Below, one piece after another: positions 55,809 to 64,000 of a stretch of DNA of 64,000 nucleotides. Positions within the stretch are counted from its first letter, which is position 1, and each line of letters opens with the position of its first letter. This stretch comes from Mesorhizobium temperatum (GTDB taxonomy: Bacteria; Pseudomonadota; Alphaproteobacteria; Rhizobiales; Rhizobiaceae): positions 382,463 to 446,462 of the forward strand of contig NZ_NPKJ01000060.1 in the NCBI RefSeq assembly GCF_002284575.1. The letters run 5' to 3'. The notes under the pieces were generated by a model that ran no database searches, was not told the origin of the DNA, and worked only from the letters and a program-made list of their open reading frames with translations. The translations under genes were made by a program, and so were the position numbers.

Positions 55809-56491
55809 GCGCGACCGAACTACCGGCCAGGCACGCCGAACCGCCGGCCAGGCACGCCGAGCTGATGGATGGCGTCTACCGCTGGCAGCGCCACATCTAC
55901 GACCTGACCCGCAAATATTACCTGCTCGGCCGCGACCGGCTGATCGCAGGGCTGGATGTGCCCGCAGGCGGCACCGTGCTCGAACTCGGCTGCGGCACCG
56001 GCCGCAACATCGTCCTCGCCGCCCGCCGCTATCCCGACGCCCGCTTCTTCGGCCTCGATATTTCCACCGAAATGCTGGAGACGGCCAGCGCCGCCATGGC
56101 CCGCGAAGGCTTGTCCGGCCGTGTTGCGCTGGCGCGCGGCGATGCCACCGATTTCGATGCGGAGGCGCTGTTCGGCCTGGCTACCTTCGACCGCATATTC
56201 GTGTCCTATTCGCTGTCGATGATCCCCGGCTGGGAGAAGACGGTGTCGGCGGCACTTGCCGCCCTCTCGCCAAACGGCTCGCTGCATGTCGTCGATTTCG
56301 GCCAGCAGGAGGCCCTGCCCGGCTGGTTCCGCACACTGCTGCGCGGCTGGCTGAGAAAATTCCACGTCGAGCCGCGTGAATCCCTGCGCGATGTCCTGGA
56401 ATCGGAAACTGCAAAAGTCGGCGCAAGCCTTCGATTCAGAACACTTTATCGCGGCTATGCATGGCTCGCCGTGGTCGGGCAGCGCAGCTAG
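55805..56491 (+). CDS. btaB: Diacylglyceryl-homoserine N-methyltransferase
   Basis: A 228-residue class I SAM methyltransferase that trimethylates the BtaA product to DGTS. Motif I is 'GGTVLELGCGTGRNIVLAAR'; 'FFGLDISTEMLETASAAMAR' and 'FDRIFVSYSLSMIPGWEKTV' follow. ATG 55805 sits in the btaA stop (ATGA). The N-terminus has a perfect 17-base repeat at 21-base spacing (55823-55839, 55844-55860) that duplicates seven residues (PARHAEP), an unusual small expansion before the catalytic domain. Confidence 0.92.
   Translation: MSATELPARHAEPPARHAELMDGVYRWQRHIYDLTRKYYLLGRDRLIAGLDVPAGGTVLELGCGTGRNIVLAARRYPDARFFGLDISTEMLETASAAMAREGLSGRVALARGDATDFDAEALFGLATFDRIFVSYSLSMIPGWEKTVSAALAALSPNGSLHVVDFGQQEALPGWFRTLLRGWLRKFHVEPRESLRDVLESETAKVGASLRFRTLYRGYAWLAVVGQRS
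55823..55860 (+). repeat. 21-bp in-frame duplication at the btaB N-terminus
   Basis: CCGGCCAGGCACGCCGA occurs at 55823-55839 and again at 55844-55860, duplicating PARHAE-type residues near residues 7-19 of BtaB. A recent slippage event in a non-catalytic region is the simplest reading. Confidence 0.8.
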
Positions 56492-56915
56492 TCAGGGTGT
56501 GTTGAAATTCAGGTCAGGCCGAGCCGGAGTCGAAGACGGGCAACTTCGCGCGTCAGGAGCGGACATTGCCATCCACCTCGCCACGCTCTTCACGAGAACG
56601 AACTCTGAATCGGATTAGACTAGACCTGGCGAACGCCGCTTGTGTCTTCCGGCGCGAAAGGCCAACGCTCAACCGAGTATCCTCTTGACTCGTCCGGGCT
56701 TCCCCGGTGCGGTCGCGCCATTTGCAAACATCGGCTCTCCAACAGCGACGGGGATTTTTGGCGATCGCAATGCAACTCAACCAGATATTGCGACTTGCCA
56801 CACGGAGCAGCTGGAAATTTATCCTGCCCTCCTTCTACAAAACGCGAGAGCAAGCCATGATGGGCTAGTCGTATTCATCGCGAGACCGCTATCCTAGGAG
56901 AAGCGAAGCGGCCAA
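56492..56915. other. Intergenic region without recognised gene
   Basis: About 420 bases between btaB and the membrane hydrolase. Several short frames overlap on both strands, but none has a ribosome site, signal peptide or recognisable motif. Promoter elements for the hydrolase gene presumably lie near its 3' end; I could not identify them. Confidence 0.4.
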
Positions 56916-58568
56916 ATGCGTAACTGGGTGACAAAGTTCTGGCGCTCGCTTTCTGCCGGCGGCCTCGTCGTGGGCACGCTGTTCTTCGTAGCTTCTCTTA
57001 CGCCGACCCTTGTTCCTCGAACCTATCTGACCCAGGGCCTGCTCTCCGGGGCATGTTTCGCCGCCGGATACGGCATCGGAGTCGCCTGGCGCTGGCTGTG
57101 GGCCTATATGGAGCTTCCGGAACCGCGTGAGCGGTTCCTGCTTGCTCTCAAGATCGCCGTCGCGGCCATTTGCGCAGCGATCGCCATCTTGTTTTTATGG
57201 TGGGCAGCGGAATGGCAAAATTCAATCCGTCAACTGATGCACCTCGAACCCGTGACGAGCGCGCATCCGCTTGAAGTCTGCGTCATCGCGATCGTCACGT
57301 TCCTGATGCTCATCGCGCTGGCCCGGCTCTTCAAACGCATCTCCCGTTTGGTTTCAGAAAGGTCGGGCCGCTTCGTCCCCCGCAGGGTCTCGAATGTGAT
57401 CGGTTTCACTGTCGCGATACTGTTGTTCTGGGCGGTCGCAAATGGCGTGCTCGTTCGCTACGCGCTCTACGTCGCCGATTCGTCCTTCGCAACGTTTGAT
57501 GCCCTCGTCGAACCGGATCGAGCGCAGCCGATACCTCCGCTCAAGACCGGCAGTGCCGCTTCCCTCGTCACCTGGAAAGAACTTGGACGGGCAGGACGAG
57601 AGTTCATCGCGACGGGACCTACCGCTAGCGAGATAAGCACGTTCACGCAAAAGGATGCGCGCGAACCCATCCGGGTCTATGTGGGGCTTCGGGCGGCCGA
57701 CACTGCCGAAGAGAGGGCGCAACTTGCCCTTGAGGAATCAAAGCGCGTCGGGGCCTTCGAACGCTCCGTACTGGTCGTCATCACGCCTACCGGAAGTGGC
57801 TGGATCGATCCCGCCTCGATGGATACGGTTGAATACCTCCACAATGGCGACGTGGCGAGTGTTGCCCAGCAGTACTCCTATCTGTCGAGCCCGCTATCGT
57901 TGCTGGTCGAGCCGGAATACGGCTCGGAAGCAGCAAGGGCTTTGTTTGCCGCAGTCTATGAATACTGGACGACGCTTCCCCACGACAGGCGACCCAAACT
58001 CTATCTGCATGGCCTGAGCCTCGGAGCGATGAACTCCGAGAGATCGGTGGAGCTTTTCGAGATCCTTGGTGACCCTGTCCAAGGGGCGCTGTGGAGCGGT
58101 CCGCCCTTTGAGAGCAGAATTTGGCGCAGCATAACGGAGCATCGCAATGCCGGTACGCCCGCTTGGTTGCCGCGGTTCCGGAATGGTTCGTTCGTCCGCT
58201 TCATGAACCAGAATGGCGAGGCCGGTCCGGCGGACGCGCCTTGGGGTCCCATGCGCATTGTCTACCTCCAATATGCCAGCGATGCGATTACGTTTTTCGA
58301 TTATCGCGACTTCTATCGTCGTCCCGAGTGGATGGACGCTCCACGCGGCCCGGACGTCTCGCCGGAACTGCGGTGGTATCCGGTGGTATCGATGCTACAG
58401 TTGGCCTTTGACATGGCCGTCGCGACCAATACGCCGATGGGCTATGGTCATGTCTTTGCGCCCGAACACTACGTCGACGCGTGGCTCGCGGTGACTGATC
58501 CGCGGGGCTGGTCTGCCGACCAGATCGCGCGATTGAAGCAGTATCTTGCCGCTCGCGGCAGGATGTGA
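56916..58568 (+). CDS. Membrane-anchored alpha/beta hydrolase (Abhydrolase_9-like)
   Basis: A 550-residue protein. The N-terminal 180 residues hold about four or five transmembrane helices ('SAGGLVVGTLFFVASLTPTL', 'RFLLALKIAVAAICAAIAIL'), matching the Abhydrolase_9 N-domain. The C-terminal part is an alpha/beta hydrolase with the nucleophile Ser in 'LYLHGLSLGAMNSERSVELF' (GxSxG) and family blocks 'LWSGPPFESRIW' and 'YLQYASDAITFFDY'. Substrate is unknown. AGGAG lies somewhat far (15 bases) before ATG 56916. Same direction as the M14-like gene 103 bases downstream. Confidence 0.87.
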   Translation: MRNWVTKFWRSLSAGGLVVGTLFFVASLTPTLVPRTYLTQGLLSGACFAAGYGIGVAWRWLWAYMELPEPRERFLLALKIAVAAICAAIAILFLWWAAEWQNSIRQLMHLEPVTSAHPLEVCVIAIVTFLMLIALARLFKRISRLVSERSGRFVPRRVSNVIGFTVAILLFWAVANGVLVRYALYVADSSFATFDALVEPDRAQPIPPLKTGSAASLVTWKELGRAGREFIATGPTASEISTFTQKDAREPIRVYVGLRAADTAEERAQLALEESKRVGAFERSVLVVITPTGSGWIDPASMDTVEYLHNGDVASVAQQYSYLSSPLSLLVEPEYGSEAARALFAAVYEYWTTLPHDRRPKLYLHGLSLGAMNSERSVELFEILGDPVQGALWSGPPFESRIWRSITEHRNAGTPAWLPRFRNGSFVRFMNQNGEAGPADAPWGPMRIVYLQYASDAITFFDYRDFYRRPEWMDAPRGPDVSPELRWYPVVSMLQLAFDMAVATNTPMGYGHVFAPEHYVDAWLAVTDPRGWSADQIARLKQYLAARGRM

Positions 58569-58671
58569 TCGCTGCCCGCGACGAGTGCGTTATGCGAGCG
58601 GTTTGCTTACGAAAGTCTACACGTTTGGCATTCGACTTTGGCTTTCCATACGACATAAGGAGATCCTCATC

Positions 58672-59877
58672 ATGTCGGACAAACCTAAAAAGGGCCTCGA
58701 TCGCCGGGATCTAATTGTAGCATCCATTGCCTCGGTAGGCGCGGCGGCCGTCTTCGCGGCCAATGCTGGTCCTGCGAACGCCCAGGACTCAGCGGCTTCA
58801 TCTGTTAGCCCGACACCGGGTGCGCCATCAGCAACGGTCTATACCGGCGATGTGATCCAGGGGAAAAAAGTCGTCAGCGTGCTCGACGTCAAGGACCTGG
58901 AGCCCGGCAAGGAGCATTTTTTGTATTTTCAGGGCGTGCAGATGCCCACCGGACAGCACTGGTATGTGTCTGTGACGGTCGCTAGGGGGGCAAAGCCGGG
59001 CAAGCGCGCTGTCCTGGTCAGTGGTGTGCATGGTGACGAGATGAGTTCTGTGCATACGGTCCAGACCGTGATGAACCAACTTGATCCGGCGGAGATGTCG
59101 GGCACGGTGATGGCGGTCACGGACGTGTCCCGTCCAGCCATGGAAAGCATGCAGCGCAGATGGCCCAATTCTGGCAGGGGCATTGACCTGATCGACATGA
59201 ATAGGGAATGGCCCGGCAACGAGAACGGTGCCAGTGCGGCCAGCCGCCACGCCGGTCTCCTGTTCAACCGGCTCCTTCGGCCGAACGCTGACGTCGCAAT
59301 CGACTTCCATACCGGGACGACCGGATTCGATGCCTCCGCATTCAATATTGGCGACATGGATGTGCCCGAGATCAAGGCGATGCTGGAACTTTATCCAGTG
59401 GGCCAGATCTTCGACAATCCTGTGTATCCAAGTGTCCTTCATAACGCGTTTGTCGCCGCGGGTATCCCATCCTTTTGTCCGGAGGTTGGTGCTGCGCGTA
59501 TCCTCGACCTTGAGATGATTCCCCTATTCGTTGAAGGCACGATGAACGTCCTCAAGCATCATGGCATCCTTGCCGGGCCAATGGGACGCACAGGCAAGGA
59601 TGTGAATGTTTTTGTCGGCAACAGTGCGTTCCCGATCCTGGCAACCCAGGCCGGATTCGTCGAGCATCTGGTCAAGCTGAACGACAAGGTCGGACCCGGA
59701 CAGAAAGTGGCCATTCAGCGTAACAGCTTCGGCGAGGTGGTTGCGGAGTACACCAGCAGCGTGGCTGGAGAGGTGGCGGGTCTGCGCAGCGATACGACGG
59801 CCGAGGCCGGCAATACCTTGGTATTTGTCCTTTTCCACAGGGCGGCGCCGGAGGGCGTCGAGACTTATCCCGAGTAG
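58672..59877 (+). CDS. Tat-exported succinylglutamate desuccinylase/aspartoacylase-family protein
   Basis: A 401-residue M14-type zinc amidohydrolase-like protein. The N-terminus has a Tat signal: RRDLIVASIASVGAAAVFAA after 'KKGLD', cleaved near NAQ-DS. Zinc site: 'VLVSGVHGDEMSSVHTVQTV' (HxxE) and His in 'VAIDFHTGTTG'; the C-terminal 'VGPGQKVAIQRNSFGEVVAE' is the beta-domain of AspA/AstE-like proteins. Substrate unknown, acting in the periplasm. ATG 58672 has AAGGAG 9 bases upstream; the frame extends to 58546 inside the previous gene. Confidence 0.87.
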   Translation: MSDKPKKGLDRRDLIVASIASVGAAAVFAANAGPANAQDSAASSVSPTPGAPSATVYTGDVIQGKKVVSVLDVKDLEPGKEHFLYFQGVQMPTGQHWYVSVTVARGAKPGKRAVLVSGVHGDEMSSVHTVQTVMNQLDPAEMSGTVMAVTDVSRPAMESMQRRWPNSGRGIDLIDMNREWPGNENGASAASRHAGLLFNRLLRPNADVAIDFHTGTTGFDASAFNIGDMDVPEIKAMLELYPVGQIFDNPVYPSVLHNAFVAAGIPSFCPEVGAARILDLEMIPLFVEGTMNVLKHHGILAGPMGRTGKDVNVFVGNSAFPILATQAGFVEHLVKLNDKVGPGQKVAIQRNSFGEVVAEYTSSVAGEVAGLRSDTTAEAGNTLVFVLFHRAAPEGVETYPE

Positions 59878-60148
59878 TTCACACCCTGCCGAGGCGGCTT
59901 AGGTGAACTGACGAGCGATCGCGCCAATCCAAACGCGTCGCCGAAGTGGTGCCTATGGTGAAATTCGATATCGCCGGACTGGAGGCCGCGCCGACAGATT
60001 GAGCCTTACCGTGCTCGTAGGATCCGTACTCCAAAAACGACTAGCGACGGAGCGTCCGCTTCCCACCCAACTTGCGTCGTCCCGGCTCTCGGCGTCAAAT
60101 GTCCGAGAAGGGTTCGAACTCGGTCGTTCAGGTGATTGGGTTTTGACC

Positions 60149-61528
60149 CTAATGCAGCGCCTTCACCAGCGCTGCCACCATCGTCTGCGGCCGGTAGCGG
60201 AGCTTGGCGGGCGTCAGGCCGAGCCGCACCACCACCAGCTGCTCCGAGGGGATGATGGCGACCGTCTGCCCGTCATGGCCTTCCAGCCAATAGGTATCCC
60301 CAGGCAGGCCCGCAGCGATGCCGGCGCCGGGGTTCTCCTCGTCGCCCGGCCCCTCGATCCACACCTGGCCCCTGCCGTAGACTTTCGAGGCGGGTACGGC
60401 TTCCCGCATCCAGGCGACGAAGCCGGCAGGCAGTATCTCCTTGCCGTTCCAGACGCCGTCCTGCAGCAGGAATTGGCCGAAGCGCGCCCAGTCGCGCGCG
60501 GTGGCGTAGAGATAGGACGAGCCGACGAAGGTGCCGTGCTCGTCGGCCTCCAGCACCGCGCTCTTCATGCCGAGCGGGTCGAACAGTGCGACCCGTGGCC
60601 ACGCCAGCGCCTCGTCCTTATCGCCGATCGCATCCTGCCAGAGCCGCGACAGCATCACTGCCGTGCCGCTCGAATAGGAAAATACCTTGCCCACCTCGCC
60701 GGTCAGCGACTTGGATCCGGCAAAGCCCGCCATATCAGGCTCGAGGTAGAGCATCCGCGTCACGTCGGTAACGTCGCCATAATCCTCGTTGAACTCCAGC
60801 CCGCTCGACATCGCCATCATATCAGCGAGACTGATTGCAGCGCGGCCGTCGGCTTTCCAGGGTCCGAACAGGCCCTGGTTCGTCATCACCACCTTGCCGT
60901 CCTTCACCACCGTGCCGACAATCGCGGCATTTACGGTCTTGGTCATCGACCAGCCAAGCAGCGGCGTCTTTTCGGTAAAGCCGTCGCCATAGCGCTCGGC
61001 GATGATGCGGCCGTTCTTGACCACCACCACCGCCCGCATACCGGCGCCGGTCATTGCAGGATCGCCGAGGATGTTCGCGATTTCGGGATTCTGCGAGGCA
61101 TCGACCCTGTCGCCCTCCGGCCAGTGTGCATCGAGCGGCGGCGCCGGTGTCAGCGCCGGCCCGGCGGCTGCTTTGGCCGTGGCGATGTCGCCATCCGGAA
61201 CCGAAGCACAGCCGAGCCCGTCTCGAACGACCGCGACGCTCTTGCCGAACACGCCGAACAGCCCCGCCCAAACCGTGCCCTGCTCCTTGTCGACGGAGAC
61301 CCTCATCAGCCTGAGCAGCGGATGGCCCGGCGCCTGCACGTCGACGGCGAGCACCTCATCGGCATCGCGTCCGGCGATAAAGACATTCGAGCAGACGATC
61401 TTGGCCGTATAACCCGAGCCGACGCGGATCAGTTCCGGCGGCGCGATGTAAAGCCAGGCGGCGAGTGCTGCGACCGCCAGCACGGCCAGCCCGAGCAGCC
61501 ATTTCACCAGCCTCAGAACAATCCGCAT
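60149..61528 (-). CDS. Serine hydrolase, class C beta-lactamase-like
   Basis: A 459-residue protein with one N-terminal membrane helix (around 'WLLGLAVLAVAALAAWLYIA') and a periplasmic beta-lactamase-fold domain. The SxxK nucleophile is in 'LLGWSMTKTVNAAIVG', the Tyr motif in 'VFSYSSGTAVML' and the third motif in 'LEGHDGQTVAII'. Such proteins are usually esterases or D-aminopeptidases rather than true beta-lactamases. GGGGGAG 6 bases before ATG 61528 supports this start; the frame reaches 61561. Confidence 0.88.
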   Translation of the reverse strand: MRIVLRLVKWLLGLAVLAVAALAAWLYIAPPELIRVGSGYTAKIVCSNVFIAGRDADEVLAVDVQAPGHPLLRLMRVSVDKEQGTVWAGLFGVFGKSVAVVRDGLGCASVPDGDIATAKAAAGPALTPAPPLDAHWPEGDRVDASQNPEIANILGDPAMTGAGMRAVVVVKNGRIIAERYGDGFTEKTPLLGWSMTKTVNAAIVGTVVKDGKVVMTNQGLFGPWKADGRAAISLADMMAMSSGLEFNEDYGDVTDVTRMLYLEPDMAGFAGSKSLTGEVGKVFSYSSGTAVMLSRLWQDAIGDKDEALAWPRVALFDPLGMKSAVLEADEHGTFVGSSYLYATARDWARFGQFLLQDGVWNGKEILPAGFVAWMREAVPASKVYGRGQVWIEGPGDEENPGAGIAAGLPGDTYWLEGHDGQTVAIIPSEQLVVVRLGLTPAKLRYRPQTMVAALVKALH

Positions 61529-61644
61529 TTCCGACTCCCCCCGGACGCTCATCCATGCCATCGATTTGCCGCCATTGCTTCGGCAAAATCGCGGTTCTGG
61601 TCGAGCGCTGTCAACGGAATATCAACCATAATCGGCGATCACTG

Positions 61645-61748
61645 ATGCATGTCACCCAAAAGCATGCCCCCGGGCCCGAACCGGGGGTGCGCAGCGGTTT
61701 TGGGATAACGACATGCATAACAAAGATTAAGGCGCGCCGAAGCGGCGC
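61645..61748. repeat. Nested palindromic intergenic repeat
   Basis: The outer arms ATGCATGTC (61645-61653) and GACATGCAT (61710-61718), then CCCAAAA (61655-61661) with TTTTGGG (61698-61704), enclose an inner hairpin CCCCCGG/CCGGGGG (61667-61673/61681-61687). A further hairpin GCGCCG/CGGCGC (61734-61739/61743-61748) follows. The outer frame is a repeat I recognise as common between rhizobial genes. It separates the divergent serine hydrolase and lysozyme genes. Confidence 0.75.
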
Positions 61749-61858
61749 ACTCTAAAAGATAGAGCGGTCCTGTGGGGCGATCGCTTGGGGGCACGGTCGA
61801 GGGACCACCTGCAGCAACAACCCATCAGCGGCCGGCTGAAACCGGTTCAGGAGTAGCG

Positions 61859-62650
61859 ATGCGCCGTTTCGCGGCTTTCATCTTGCTGACGCTGCTGGGC
61901 GCCTGCTCGACCGTCGACGATCTTGCGCCGTCGCTGCCGGGCGCCCCGACCGTTGCGGTGCGCGCACCCCGTTTTGACGACTCCGACCCGCATGAATGGG
62001 ACAGCGGCGCGCCGTGGAGCTATGCCGTTCACGGCACCGACGTCTCCAAATACCAGACCTCGGTCGATTGGCCGGCTGCCAGGGCCAGCGGCATTTCCTT
62101 CGTTTTCATCAAGGCGACGGAAGGCGGCGATCGCTTCGACGCGTATTTCAACGAGCATTGGAGCCGCACGAAAGCCTCAGGAATCCCGCGCGCGGCCTAT
62201 CATTTCTACTATTTTTGCACACCGGCCGCCACGCAGGCGCGCTGGTTCATCCAGAACGTGCCCAAGGACCGCTCGGCGATGCCGCCGGTTCTCGACATGG
62301 AATGGAACCCGCAATCGCCGACCTGCAACCTGCGCCCCGATGCGGCCACGGTGCGCAGCGAGATGAGCACATTCCTCGAAATCGTCGAAAACCACTATGG
62401 CAAGAAGCCGATCATCTACACTTCGATCGATTTCTTCGACGACAACGGCCTGTCGGTTTTCCGCGACTATCCCTATTGGCTGCGTTCGGTGGCCGGCCAT
62501 CCGCGCAAGAAATACGGCAGCCACCCCTTCACCTTCTGGCAGTACACCGGAACCGGTATTGTGCCGGGCATCTCAGGCAAGGCCGATATCAACGTTTTCA
62601 ACGGCTCGGAAGCAGCCTGGAACAAGTGGCTGCGGCAGAACACCCGTTGA
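61859..62650 (+). CDS. GH25 lysozyme family lipoprotein
   Basis: A 263-residue exported muramidase. The lipoprotein signal (MRRFAAFILLTLLGAC) places the lipidated Cys near residue 16. The GH25 domain starts at 'VHGTDVSKYQTSVDWPAARA' and shows the acidic pair in 'PPVLDMEWNPQSP' (DxE), 'AYHFYYFCTP' and 'FWQYTGTGIVPGISGKADIN'. It hydrolyses beta-1,4 MurNAc-GlcNAc bonds. CAGGAG 6 bases before ATG 61859 supports this start; the frame opens at 61772. Confidence 0.92.
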   Translation: MRRFAAFILLTLLGACSTVDDLAPSLPGAPTVAVRAPRFDDSDPHEWDSGAPWSYAVHGTDVSKYQTSVDWPAARASGISFVFIKATEGGDRFDAYFNEHWSRTKASGIPRAAYHFYYFCTPAATQARWFIQNVPKDRSAMPPVLDMEWNPQSPTCNLRPDAATVRSEMSTFLEIVENHYGKKPIIYTSIDFFDDNGLSVFRDYPYWLRSVAGHPRKKYGSHPFTFWQYTGTGIVPGISGKADINVFNGSEAAWNKWLRQNTR

Positions 62651-62724
62651 CACCGGGCCTGCCGCCTGCTTTTCGACACAGCCAAATGAAGGATGCTTGC
62701 AACCGCTGGTGATCTTCTTGGGGG

Positions 62725-63909
62725 ATGGCGATGCGATTGCGCTTGGAAATTCTCGCGGCGCTGCTTCTGGCCGCCACGGCGGCGCCAGCGGTGGCACAGC
62801 AATGCGGCGGCGATTTCGAGGCATGGAAGCAGGGCGTAGCGGCGGAGGCCAGGAACGCCGGCGTCGGCACTGCCGGCCTTGAGGCGCTGGAAAAGGCCAC
62901 CGCCGACAAAAAGGTGCTGGCGCGCGACCGCGCCCAGGGCGTCTTTACCCAGACCTTCATCGAGTTCTCGAACCGGATGATCTCGGCCTACCGGCTGAAG
63001 CAGGGCGCCGCCAATCTGAAAAAATACGCCGACGTCTTTGCCCGCGCCGACCAGGAATTCGGCGTCCAGCCGCCGATCATCGCCGCCTTCTGGGCGCTGG
63101 AAACCGATTTCGGGGCCGTGCAGGGCGATTTCCACACCCTGAACGCACTGGTCACGCTCTCGCATGACTGCCGCCGCCCGCAGCTCTTTCGCCCGCAGAT
63201 CACGCCGCTGCTGACCCTCATCGATCGCGGCGTCGTGCCGGCCGATGTCACCGGCGCCTGGGCGGGGGAAATCGGCCAGACGCAGATGCTGCCGTCCGAT
63301 TATCTCGGCCGCGGCGTCGATGGCGACGGCGACGGTCTGGTCGACCTGCGCAGCAGCGCGCCGGATGTTATCATGACCACGGCCAACAAGATCATGTCGC
63401 GCGGCTGGAAACGCGACCAGCCCTGGATCGAGGAAGTCCGCGTGCCCGACGACATGCCATGGGACCAGACTGGCCGCACCAACAGGCTGCCGCTGACGCA
63501 GTGGGCTCAGTGGGGTGTCACCAACCCCAACGGCACGCCGCTTGTCGACAACGGCCTGAAGGCAGGTCTCGCGCTGCCCATGGGCCGCAAGGGGCCGGCC
63601 TTCCTCGTCTACGACAATTTCGACGTCTACCTCGAATGGAACCAGTCCTTCACCTATGCGCTGACCGCGGCAAATCTCGCCTTGCGGCTGGCGGGTGCGC
63701 CGCAATTCGATCCGCGCAATCCCGAACCCGGCCTCAACGGCGCCCAGATGAGGGCATTGCAAACAAAGCTCGAGGCCAAAGGCTATGACGTCGGAACGGT
63801 CGACGGCATCCTGGGCACCAACACCCGCGAGGCGATCCGCAAGGAGCAGATGCGGCTTGGCCTGCCGGTCGACGGCTGGCCGACGCCGGAGCTTTTGGCG
63901 AAGCTGTAG
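62725..63909 (+). CDS. Lytic murein transglycosylase (MltB family) with peptidoglycan-binding domain
   Basis: A 394-residue exported enzyme. A signal peptide (MAMRLRLEILAALLLAATAA, cleaved near AVA-QQ) precedes the SLT_2 domain: 'VFTQTFIEFSNRMISAYRL', catalytic Glu in 'IAAFWALETDFGAVQGDF', 'GEIGQTQMLPSDYLGRGVDG'. Residues about 335-394 form a peptidoglycan-binding domain ('MRALQTKLEAKGYDVGTVDG'). The ATG at 62731 is an equally good start. It lies 74 bases after the GH25 gene, likely one murein-remodelling unit. Confidence 0.93.
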   Translation: MAMRLRLEILAALLLAATAAPAVAQQCGGDFEAWKQGVAAEARNAGVGTAGLEALEKATADKKVLARDRAQGVFTQTFIEFSNRMISAYRLKQGAANLKKYADVFARADQEFGVQPPIIAAFWALETDFGAVQGDFHTLNALVTLSHDCRRPQLFRPQITPLLTLIDRGVVPADVTGAWAGEIGQTQMLPSDYLGRGVDGDGDGLVDLRSSAPDVIMTTANKIMSRGWKRDQPWIEEVRVPDDMPWDQTGRTNRLPLTQWAQWGVTNPNGTPLVDNGLKAGLALPMGRKGPAFLVYDNFDVYLEWNQSFTYALTAANLALRLAGAPQFDPRNPEPGLNGAQMRALQTKLEAKGYDVGTVDGILGTNTREAIRKEQMRLGLPVDGWPTPELLAKL

Positions 63910-63920
63910 CTCCTTTTTTC

Positions 63921-63960
63921 CTTCTCCCCTTGTGGGCTAGCGTGCGCACACATTTGCGTC
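63921..63960. repeat. Fragment of CTTCTCCCCTTGTGGG-type repeat
   Basis: CTTCTCCCCTTGTGGG directly after the transglycosylase gene is the left arm of a hairpin-ended repeat I recognise as common in Mesorhizobium genomes, but the matching right arm does not follow before the window ends. A truncated copy is the simplest reading. Confidence 0.35.
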
Positions 63961-64000
63961 TTGGGGATGTCAAGCGGGAAGGTCGGCGGCTGCGAAAAGG

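Noticed and set aside
60100..60148. tRNA-like T-arm string GGGTTCGAAC near 60112
   Set aside because: The flanking bases do not pair as a five-base T stem, and no acceptor or anticodon arms are present.

Overview
This 64 kb window is a stretch of core chromosome from a high-GC alphaproteobacterium of the order Rhizobiales, most probably Mesorhizobium or a close relative. The evidence is the complete rhizobial-type dcw (division and cell wall) cluster in the order mraZ-rsmH-ftsL-ftsI-murE-murF-mraY-murD-ftsW-murG-murC-murB-ddl-ftsQ-ftsA-ftsZ, followed by lpxC-bamD-recN-ligA. Further support comes from a long-linker FtsZ, a DNPR-type (meso-diaminopimelate) MurE, btaAB betaine-lipid genes behind a Pho box, and several palindromic intergenic repeats of the kind scattered through Rhizobiales genomes. 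The genus is an inference from style and gene content.

Layout. 0-3 kb: a sugar isomerase/epimerase gene cut by the window edge and a Gfo/Idh/MocA oxidoreductase, divergent from a LacI-type regulator with LacI-like operators between them; then a decayed MATE-transporter tail. 3-11 kb: single housekeeping and accessory genes (TMEM175-like channel, SDR, iron-permease-like protein, hexapeptide acetyltransferase, CreA, SCO, PrmA, a DUF1127-like small protein, aminopeptidase P). 11-13 kb: a soluble CadC-like regulator divergent from a cupin. 13-17.4 kb: a compact operon of ECF sigma factor, membrane anti-sigma-like protein, metal-sensor-like protein, DUF1800 and Tat-exported DUF1501 proteins. 17.4-19.2 kb: azlCD and a DUF2461 gene. 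19.2-44.4 kb (minus strand): ligA, recN, bamD, lpxC and the whole dcw cluster, with many 1- or 4-base stop/start overlaps. 44.8-46.5 kb: a PLP enzyme, then a parD antitoxin with a broken parE. 46.7-49.6 kb: RNase P RNA, a lytic transglycosylase, an AmpD-type amidase and a TerB-DnaJ protein. 50.5-54.3 kb: a 5-oxoprolinase-type protein carrying two in-frame repeat insertions. 54.5-56.5 kb: btaA-btaB. 56.9-64 kb: a membrane alpha/beta hydrolase, a Tat-exported M14-family protein, a class C beta-lactamase-like serine hydrolase, a GH25 lysozyme lipoprotein and an MltB-type transglycosylase.

Theme. Much of the window concerns the envelope. The dcw genes make lipid II and build the divisome, lpxC commits to lipid A, bamD assembles outer-membrane proteins, and the transglycosylases, amidase and lysozyme remodel or recycle murein. 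btaAB replaces phospholipid when phosphate is short. The most unusual observation is the pair of oppositely oriented copies of one repeat family lying in frame inside a single enzyme gene. Others are the double-frameshifted parE beside an intact parD, a clear Pho box before btaAB, and the ECF/DUF1800/DUF1501 operon of unknown purpose. No CRISPR array, prophage, insertion sequence or new defence system was seen.
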